Source of the DNA: Deferrisomatales bacterium
GTDB taxonomy: Bacteria > Desulfobacterota > Deferrisomatia > Deferrisomatales > JARGFW01
Assembly (NCBI GenBank): GCA_029211085.1
Contig: JARGFW010000027.1
Span: forward strand, 1-35,433
Length of the DNA stretch: 35,433 nucleotides
Reading direction: 5' to 3'
In this document: positions 30,517-35,433 of the stretch, one piece after another
Layout: the number at the start of each line of letters is the position of its first letter
Position numbering within the stretch: position 1 is the stretch's first letter
Position numbers and translations under genes: made by a program
Notes under the pieces: model-generated
What the model saw: only the letters and a program-made list of their open reading frames with translations
Databases searched by the model: none
What the model was told of the DNA's origin: nothing

Positions 30517-31184
30517 GCCGTCGCCGGCCCCCCGGGTTCTGCGCCGCGGCCCTGCTCCTGGGCATCGGGCTCGGCGGCTGTGCACCCACCCTGCCGCCCC
30601 ACGACTACAGTGCCTACCGGGGCCACATGCCGCGCTCGGTGCTGGTCCTGCCGCCGCTCAACAACACCACCGAAGTGGATGCCTCCTACGTCTACCTGTC
30701 GACGGTCACGCGGCCGTTGGCGGAGGCGGGCTACTACGTGTTCCCGGTGGCCGTGGTGGACAACTTCATGAAGGAAAACGGACTGCCGACCCCCACCGAG
30801 ATGAACGCGGTTTCCCTGGACAAGATCAGAGCTGTCTTCGGTGCCGACGCCGTGCTGTACACCCAGATCGAAGAGTGGGGCCAGAAATACACGGTTCTCG
30901 CCTCGACCACGGTGGTCAAGGCGCACGCCAGACTGGTGGATGTCCGCACCGGGGCGACCCTCTGGGAAGGCACCGCAAACGCCGCTCAGGGGTCGGGGAA
31001 CAGTGGCGGGGGGATCCTCGGCATGGTGGTTGCCGCCGCCGTGGGCCAGATCGTGGGCTCGAGTACCGACCAGGCCCACAACCTCTCCGGTGTGGCCACC
31101 CACACCATGATCTTCGATACCCGCAATGGCCTGTTGTCGGGCCCCTACCACCCTGACTACGCGACGGACCCACGCGGGCGCTGA
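30513..31184 (+). CDS. DUF799 (GNA1162-like) lipoprotein
   Basis: This 223-residue lipoprotein has a signal peptide ending LLLGIGLGGC (Cys23). The DUF799 features are YSAYRGHMPRSVLVLPPLNN, YVYLSTVTRPLAEAGYYVFP, VDNFMKENGLPTP and FGADAVLYTQIEEWGQKY. A glycine-rich hydrophobic hairpin (GGGILGMVVAAAVGQIVG) could associate with membrane. The meningococcal relative GNA1162 is a surface-associated lipoprotein of unknown function with a TolB-like N-terminal fold. Third gene of the triad, with an ATGA overlap to DUF4810. Confidence 0.87.
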   Translation: MSRRRPPGFCAAALLLGIGLGGCAPTLPPHDYSAYRGHMPRSVLVLPPLNNTTEVDASYVYLSTVTRPLAEAGYYVFPVAVVDNFMKENGLPTPTEMNAVSLDKIRAVFGADAVLYTQIEEWGQKYTVLASTTVVKAHARLVDVRTGATLWEGTANAAQGSGNSGGGILGMVVAAAVGQIVGSSTDQAHNLSGVATHTMIFDTRNGLLSGPYHPDYATDPRGR

Positions 31185-31299
31185 CCCGGTCTCCCGATCG
31201 GGTTCACGGTCGGGGGACGGCTGACGGGCGTTCTCGCGTCTCCCGCGGATTCGGAGTTTCCCCCCCCACCGTTTCATGCCCCGGGTGTCTGCGGGTGCG

Positions 31300-31677
31300 T
31301 CAGTTCTTCGGGAACAGGGTCACCCCCGGCATGTCCGCGAAGTGCTCGTCGCAGGTGACCAGGTCCACGCCGGCCTGCTGCGCCGTGGCGTACACCACGG
31401 CATCGGCCATGGCCAGGCGGTGGGAAACGGCGAGTTCGGAGGCGAGGAGCGCCAGCGAGGTGTCGAGGGGCATGACCGTCCCCTGCTCGGTGACGCCCAC
31501 GACTTCCATGGCGGTCGCTTCGTCGCGCTCGCGGCGGATCCAGCGGTGCAGTTCGTACTGGACCACGGTGGGGACCAGCAGGGTGCTCGGGTCGGCGAGC
31601 AACGGTGCGAAGCGCGGCGCGAGGGGGCCGTCGGTGAGCCACTCGATCCAGCCGCAGGTGTCGACCAGCACGCTCAC
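31300..31677 (-). CDS. vapC: VapC-type PIN-domain ribonuclease toxin
   Basis: The 125-residue PIN-domain protein has the acidic metal-binding set at Asp6 (VLVDTCGWIEWL), Glu42 (VQYELHRW), Asp92 (MADAVVYATA) and Asp110 (TCDEHF). VapC toxins cut tRNA or rRNA and are held inactive by VapB. It starts with GTG at 31677, overlapping the antitoxin stop (GTGA), a typical coupled toxin-antitoxin arrangement. It is convergent with the lipoprotein operon. Confidence 0.9.
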   Translation of the reverse strand: MSVLVDTCGWIEWLTDGPLAPRFAPLLADPSTLLVPTVVQYELHRWIRRERDEATAMEVVGVTEQGTVMPLDTSLALLASELAVSHRLAMADAVVYATAQQAGVDLVTCDEHFADMPGVTLFPKN

Positions 31678-31883
31678 GGCGTGTCGCTCCGGTCGCGCGC
31701 GCCCCGGGGGTCGGCGCCGCGCAGCAGGCCGCGAAGCTCTGCGATGTCACGCTTGGGGACCAGACTGATGGTGTCGCCCTTGGTGACGAACACGAACTGC
31801 TGGCCGGCCTTGAGGTGCAGGCGTTCCCGCACGGCTTTGGGAATGCAGATCTGGAACTTGGAGGTGAGGGTGACGGAGTGCAT
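31674..31883 (-). CDS. vapB: VapB/AbrB-type antitoxin
   Basis: The 69-residue protein has an N-terminal swapped-hairpin AbrB/MazE DNA-binding domain (VTLTSKFQICIPKAVRERLH, then LKAGQQFVFV) and a charged C-terminal tail that would cover the toxin's active site. Such antitoxins bind their own promoter as part of the toxin complex. ATG at 31883 has AGGAGGT 8 bases upstream. It is the first gene of the pair. Confidence 0.9.
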   Translation of the reverse strand: MHSVTLTSKFQICIPKAVRERLHLKAGQQFVFVTKGDTISLVPKRDIAELRGLLRGADPRGARDRSDTP

Positions 31884-31918
31884 CGTTCTTACCTCCTTGA
31901 GATGGATGCATGAATCGT

Positions 31919-31924
31919 AATATA
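31919..31924 (-). promoter_or_regulatory. Candidate -10 box for vapBC
   Basis: TATATT on the minus strand lies 35 bases before the vapB start codon, in an AT-rich patch within GC-rich DNA. No good -35 is visible. The palindrome ATGCAT at 31907-31912 lies between it and the gene and could be part of an autoregulatory operator. Confidence 0.35.
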
Positions 31925-32154
31925 CCCGCTCCCGGAGGGCAAGAGGGGGGCGATGGGAGCTGCCATCGACCTGCGCAAGCCCCGGGCGCAAGATTTGCAA
32001 AGAATCGTCTACCTGAAACGGCCGACCGCGGGGGCACCCCCGGTGGAAGCTCCCTGCCGGGGGGCCACGGGAAGCGCCCTGCAGAGCCTGCCGAGGACCC
32101 GCTGCCGGCCCCCGGATCTGTGCCGGGTGCGGCGGCACACTGCACGGAGCCAGA

Positions 32155-32652
32155 GTGACCCGCGTCGTAGAAGCCGCGTCCCGCGCCGAAATCCAGGCGA
32201 TCCGCACGCTGTTCCGGGAGTACGCCGCGGGGCTCGGGGTCGACCTTGGCTTCCAGGATTTCGCGGGGGAACTGGCGGCCCTGCCGGGGGAGTACGCGCC
32301 GCCGCGGGGCGTGCTGCTGCTCGCGGTGGACGGGCCTGCGGTGCTCGGGTGCGTGGGCCTGCGCCCGTTTGCGTGGCCGGACCTTGCAGAACTGAAACGC
32401 CTCTACGTGCGGCCCGGGGGGCGCGGGCGGCAACTGGGGCGCCGCTTGTCGGAGGCGGCCCTGGGGGCTGCCCGCGCCATCGGTTACCGGCGCGTGCGCC
32501 TCGACACCCTGTCCACCATGGCCGCGGCCCGGCAGCTCTACGCGGCGCTCGGTTTTCGGGAGATCGACGCCTACCGGTTCAATCCGGTGCCGGGAGCCCG
32601 GTACCTGGAGCTGGACCTGGGGGGCAGCGGGCAGACCGGGGGCGCCGGGTAG
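32155..32652 (+). CDS. GNAT-family N-acetyltransferase
   Basis: The 165-residue protein has a GNAT fold: IRTLFREYAAGLGVDLGFQD at the N-terminus, LAELKRLYVRPGGRGRQLGR (beta 4 and the acetyl-CoA pyrophosphate-binding loop) and AARQLYAALGFREID at the C-terminal part. The substrate is unknown. It starts with GTG at 32155, with GGAG about 6 bases upstream. The 271 bases before it, back to vapB, contain no other gene. The downstream gap of 161 bases separates it from the UbiD-family gene. Confidence 0.82.
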   Translation: MTRVVEAASRAEIQAIRTLFREYAAGLGVDLGFQDFAGELAALPGEYAPPRGVLLLAVDGPAVLGCVGLRPFAWPDLAELKRLYVRPGGRGRQLGRRLSEAALGAARAIGYRRVRLDTLSTMAAARQLYAALGFREIDAYRFNPVPGARYLELDLGGSGQTGGAG

Positions 32653-32813
32653 GTCTCGGTGTCGCGCCGCGAGGCGTGCCCGCCGTACGCAGAGCGAGGA
32701 CGACGCAGGGAGCCGGCCGTGTGGCGGCCGGTGGGCCCTCCAGGGGGAGCGCCCCGGCCTTTGCACCCTTGGCAGTGTCCCCAAACCCCCACCCGTGGGA
32801 AAAGGAGAAGAGG

Positions 32814-34283
32814 ATGACGAAAGCAGGAGACAGCATCGAACACCACGTGCCCTACGAGGACCTGCGGCAGTGGATTGAGCAGGCCGACCGGCTCGGCGAG
32901 CTGCGCCGGGTGAGCGACGCCACCTGGGAGGAGGACATCGGCCTGGCCACCGAGCTGCTGCAGCACGACGAGAAGGCGCCCACCGCGCTGTTCGACAAGA
33001 TCCCGGGGATGGACCCCGGCTACCGGGTGCTGGTGAACTTCTTCGGCGGCACGCGCATGAACATGACCCTGGGCTTTCCCACCCACCTGAGCAAGTTCGA
33101 GCTCAGCCGCGCGTTCATGGAGGTGTACCGGGAGCGCGTCGCGAATCCCCTCCCCCACCAGGTGGTGACCGGCGGCCCGGTCACCGAGAACGTGCTCACC
33201 GGCGACCAGGTGGACCTGCTCAAGTTCCCCACGCCCCTGTGGCACGAGGCCGACGGCGGCCGCTACATCGGCACCGGTTCGTTCAACGTCACCCGCGACC
33301 CGGACAGCGGCTGGATCAACGCCGGCACCTACCGGGTGATGGTCCACGACAAGAACAGCGTCGGCTTCTACATCTCCCCCGGCAAGCACGGCCGCGTCCA
33401 CCGCGACGTGTACATGGCCCGCAACGAGCCCATGCCGGTGTGCGTGGTGATCGGCGGCGACCCCCTGCTGTTCCTCATGACCAGTACCGAGATCCCCCAG
33501 GGGGTGTGCGAGTTCGACGTGGCCGGGGCGGTTCGCGGCAAGCCCATGCAGGTGGTCCGGGGCCAGTTCACCGGGCTGCCGTTCCCCGCCAACGCCGAGA
33601 TCGTGCTCGAGGGGTTCGTGCAGCCGGGCAACGTGCGGCCCGAGGGCCCGTTCGGCGAGTGGACCGGGTACTACGGCAGCGACATCCGCGACGAGCCCGT
33701 GCTGGACGTGAAGGCGATCTACCACCGCAACGACCCCATCATCCTCGGCTGCCCTCCCCAGCGCCCGCCGGAGGAGCAGTCCCGCTACCGGGCGGTGATG
33801 CGCTCGGCCCTGCTCTGGGACCAGGTGAGCAACGCCGGGGTGCCCGACGTGCAGGCGGTGTGGACCCACGAGTGCGGCGGCTCCCGCATGTTCACCGCCA
33901 TCTCCATCAAACAGCGCTACGCCGGCCACGCCAAGCAGGCCGGCCTCATCGCGTCCCAGTGCCGGGTCGGCGCCTACGCGGGCAAGTTCGTCGTGGTGGT
34001 GGACGAAGACATCGACGTCACCAACCTCGACGACGTGATGTGGGCGGTCAGCACCCGCTGCGACCCGGCCTCCTCCATCGACATCGTGCGCAACACCTGG
34101 AGCACGCCCCTGGACCCCAGCGTCACCCCCGCCCAGCGGGATGCCGGGGACTTCACCAACTCCCGGGCGATCATCGACGCCTGCCGCCCGTTCGCCTGGC
34201 GCCACGAGTTCCCGCGGGTGAACATGCCCACCCCCGAGGTGGCCAGGAAGGCGTGGGAGAAGTTCTCCTACCTGCTGAAGTAG
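32814..34283 (+). CDS. UbiD-family (de)carboxylase
   Basis: The 489-residue cytosolic enzyme is of the prenylated-FMN-dependent UbiD family. INAGTYRVMVHDKNSVGFYI contains the conserved Arg (174), and EGPFGEWTGYYG contains the catalytic pair Glu277 and Glu282, so the family's Glu-Arg-Glu network is intact. KHGRVH and CVVIGGDPLLFL are also typical. Members reversibly decarboxylate aromatic or unsaturated acids (for example the ubiquinone precursor, phenolic acids, protocatechuate). No UbiX-type flavin prenyltransferase is in the window, so the cofactor must be supplied from elsewhere. ATG at 32814 has AGGAG about 8 bases upstream; longer frames upstream are antisense or low-complexity artefacts. 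A strong terminator follows. Confidence 0.92.
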   Translation: MTKAGDSIEHHVPYEDLRQWIEQADRLGELRRVSDATWEEDIGLATELLQHDEKAPTALFDKIPGMDPGYRVLVNFFGGTRMNMTLGFPTHLSKFELSRAFMEVYRERVANPLPHQVVTGGPVTENVLTGDQVDLLKFPTPLWHEADGGRYIGTGSFNVTRDPDSGWINAGTYRVMVHDKNSVGFYISPGKHGRVHRDVYMARNEPMPVCVVIGGDPLLFLMTSTEIPQGVCEFDVAGAVRGKPMQVVRGQFTGLPFPANAEIVLEGFVQPGNVRPEGPFGEWTGYYGSDIRDEPVLDVKAIYHRNDPIILGCPPQRPPEEQSRYRAVMRSALLWDQVSNAGVPDVQAVWTHECGGSRMFTAISIKQRYAGHAKQAGLIASQCRVGAYAGKFVVVVDEDIDVTNLDDVMWAVSTRCDPASSIDIVRNTWSTPLDPSVTPAQRDAGDFTNSRAIIDACRPFAWRHEFPRVNMPTPEVARKAWEKFSYLLK

Positions 34284-34306
34284 GTGCTCCGGGAGTGAGC
34301 GTACGC

Positions 34307-34340
34307 CGCGGCCCCGCGACCCAACGCGGGGCCGCGCTTT
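34307..34340 (+). terminator. Intrinsic terminator after the UbiD-family gene
   Basis: A perfect 12-bp stem, CGCGGCCCCGCG (34307-34318) with CGCGGGGCCGCG (34325-34336), has a 6-base loop and is followed by CTTT. It lies 23 bases past the stop codon. Confidence 0.7.
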
Positions 34341-34536
34341 GCTGGGGGAAAGAGGCGCGAGGTAGCCTCCCCCAGCCGCAGGGGACATCGGCCTTTCACC
34401 ATGTTGCGGGTCGAGCGAGGTCTTCGATCCGCGCCGGGTTGCCCCGCCGCGGTGTTCCACTGTGGCGGGCAACGATGGTAGAAGAGGGGCTGAAGGTAAT
34501 CGGGAACAGACGGTCCGTACACGATCGGGAGGGACC

Positions 34537-35289
34537 ATGGGTAGGATCATCGCCGTCGCCAACCACAAGGGAGGGGTGGGCAAGACCGCCACCGCGGTGA
34601 ACCTGGCGGCCGTGCTGGCCGCGGAAGGGGCCACTGCGGCGGTGGTGGACCTGGACCCCCAGGGCAGTGCGACGTCCTGGCTCGGCCTGGACGCCGACGG
34701 CGGCGAGGTGCTGGAGGCGCTCAGCGACGGCGTGCCCCTGCCGGTGCGCGACACCGGGATCGACCGGCTGCAGGTGGTGCCCGGCGGGACCGCCCTGGCC
34801 GCGGCGGAGCGCCGCCTGGCCGGGGAGATCGGTGCCGAACACCTGCTGGCCGAGGCTCTGGGGCGAACCCGCGGCACCTGGGACTGGGTATTCCTGGACT
34901 GCCCACCCAGCCTGGGGTTGCTGGCGGTGAACGCCCTGGTGGCGGCCGATGCCGTGCTGGTGCCGGTGGAAGCCCACCACCTGGGCTTGCGGGGCCTGGT
35001 GGACTCGCGCCGCGCCGTGGAGGCCGTGCAGCGGCGCTTGAATCCGCAACTGGAGATCGCCGGCGTGTTGCCCTGCCGCGCCCATTGCCGCCGCACCCTG
35101 CACCGGGAGGTGCTCGAAGCCCTGGAGGCGTCGTTTCCCGGGCGGGTGGGGCCGCCCATTCGGGAGAACGTGTCCCTCGCCGAGGCACCCGCCTACGGCC
35201 AGCCGGTGACCCTCTACGCGCCACGCTCCAACGGCAGCGCCGATTACCGCGCGGCGGCCCGCTGGCTGCGCGAGCGGCTGGGAGGGTAA
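34537..35289 (+). CDS. ParA/Soj-type ATPase
   Basis: This 250-residue P-loop ATPase has the deviant Walker A NHKGGVGKTATAVNL (about residues 9-23) with the signature Lys, VVDLDPQGSAT (Walker A') and WVFLDCPPSLG (Walker B). It is close in length and motif order to chromosomal/plasmid ParA proteins that position DNA or protein cargo with a ParB-like partner. No ParB gene follows before the window ends, and the neighbours are not partition or flagellar genes, so it is an orphan here. ATG at 34537 has GGGAGG 4-5 bases upstream. Confidence 0.9.
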   Translation: MGRIIAVANHKGGVGKTATAVNLAAVLAAEGATAAVVDLDPQGSATSWLGLDADGGEVLEALSDGVPLPVRDTGIDRLQVVPGGTALAAAERRLAGEIGAEHLLAEALGRTRGTWDWVFLDCPPSLGLLAVNALVAADAVLVPVEAHHLGLRGLVDSRRAVEAVQRRLNPQLEIAGVLPCRAHCRRTLHREVLEALEASFPGRVGPPIRENVSLAEAPAYGQPVTLYAPRSNGSADYRAAARWLRERLGG

Positions 35290-35380
35290 GGAGGGCAGGG
35301 CGGCTAGGAATCTGGACGGGCCGCTCCTGCGCATCCTGCGCTCGCGGCACTCGCCCATCCGTGGGCAGCGCTGGATGGCT

Positions 35381-35433
35381 GGAACCCGGAACCCGGAACC
35401 CGGAACCCGGAACCCGGAACCCGGAACCCGGAA
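35381..35433. repeat. Tandem GGAACCC heptamer array, continuing past the window edge
   Basis: The last 53 bases are an unbroken run of the 7-base unit GGAACCC, about seven and a half copies. The full length is unknown because the window ends inside it. Confidence 0.95.

Noticed and set aside
31953-32813. N-terminal extension of the UbiD-family protein by 287 residues
   Set aside because: The extension reads through the acetyltransferase gene in another frame and is Arg/Gly/Pro low-complexity; ATG 32814 has a strong ribosome-binding site and the normal UbiD length.
1-35433. tRNA or rRNA genes
   Set aside because: I saw no cloverleaf-like sequence with the conserved T-loop GTTCRA context and terminal stems, and no rRNA segments. 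A tRNA scan would settle this.

Overview
The window is GC-rich chromosomal DNA from a Gram-negative bacterium. Evidence for this is the set of lipoprotein signal peptides, periplasmic binding proteins, an NtrC-type regulator and good Shine-Dalgarno sites. The mix of branched-chain amino-acid (HAAT) transport, Cache histidine kinase/NtrC pair, split GcvPA/GcvPB, UbiD decarboxylase and AMP-dependent acyl-CoA ligase suits a high-GC proteobacterial lineage, perhaps Desulfobacterota or a deep gammaproteobacterium. No rRNA or tRNA gene was seen, so this placement is an inference.

Layout. 1-2879 (minus): a likely operon of a Rid-family protein, a 4,5-dihydroxyphthalate-decarboxylase-like protein and an FAD_binding_2 flavoprotein cut by the window edge; both gaps between its genes hold long G homopolymers. 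3221-9340 (plus): a glycine cleavage operon whose first gene is a single-frame fusion of aminomethyltransferase (GcvT) and a serine hydroxymethyltransferase-like domain, followed by gcvH, gcvPA and gcvPB. 9471-12970: a membrane hybrid histidine kinase divergent from a lone solute-binding protein. 13274-14251: a D-2-hydroxyacid dehydrogenase of the glyoxylate/hydroxypyruvate reductase type. 14437-17591: a Cache histidine kinase and sigma54-dependent response regulator. 17810-22653: a complete branched-chain amino-acid-type ABC transporter (binding protein, two permeases, two ATPases). 23426-25975: an acyl-CoA ligase and a small nitroreductase, each preceded by repeat DNA. 26256-27600: a lower-GC accessory island that reads as two integron-type gene cassettes with attC-like sites and no integrase in view. 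27937-29160: a second HAAT binding protein. 29444-31184: three overlapping lipoprotein genes (CsgG-like, DUF4810, DUF799). 31300-31883 (minus): a VapBC toxin-antitoxin pair. 32155-35289: a GNAT acetyltransferase, a UbiD-family decarboxylase and a ParA-type ATPase.

Working together. The gcv genes, the SHMT-like domain and the hydroxyacid dehydrogenase all act around glycine, serine, glyoxylate and hydroxypyruvate; the fusion would place CH2-tetrahydrofolate production and use in one polypeptide (GcvL is not in the window). The kinase/regulator pair lies just upstream of the transporter and may control it.

Repeats are a major theme. Intergenic gaps at 5892-6112, 22684-23385 and 25113-25345 carry long nested inverted repeats whose arms are built from 9-bp units (ACAGGAT and CACGGAT cores). 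The gap at 19119-19213 carries an unrelated inverted repeat built from 7-bp TCAGC units, and the window ends inside a GGAACCC heptamer array. The points most worth following up are the GcvT-SHMT fusion, the integrase-less cassette array and the periodic-arm inverted repeats.
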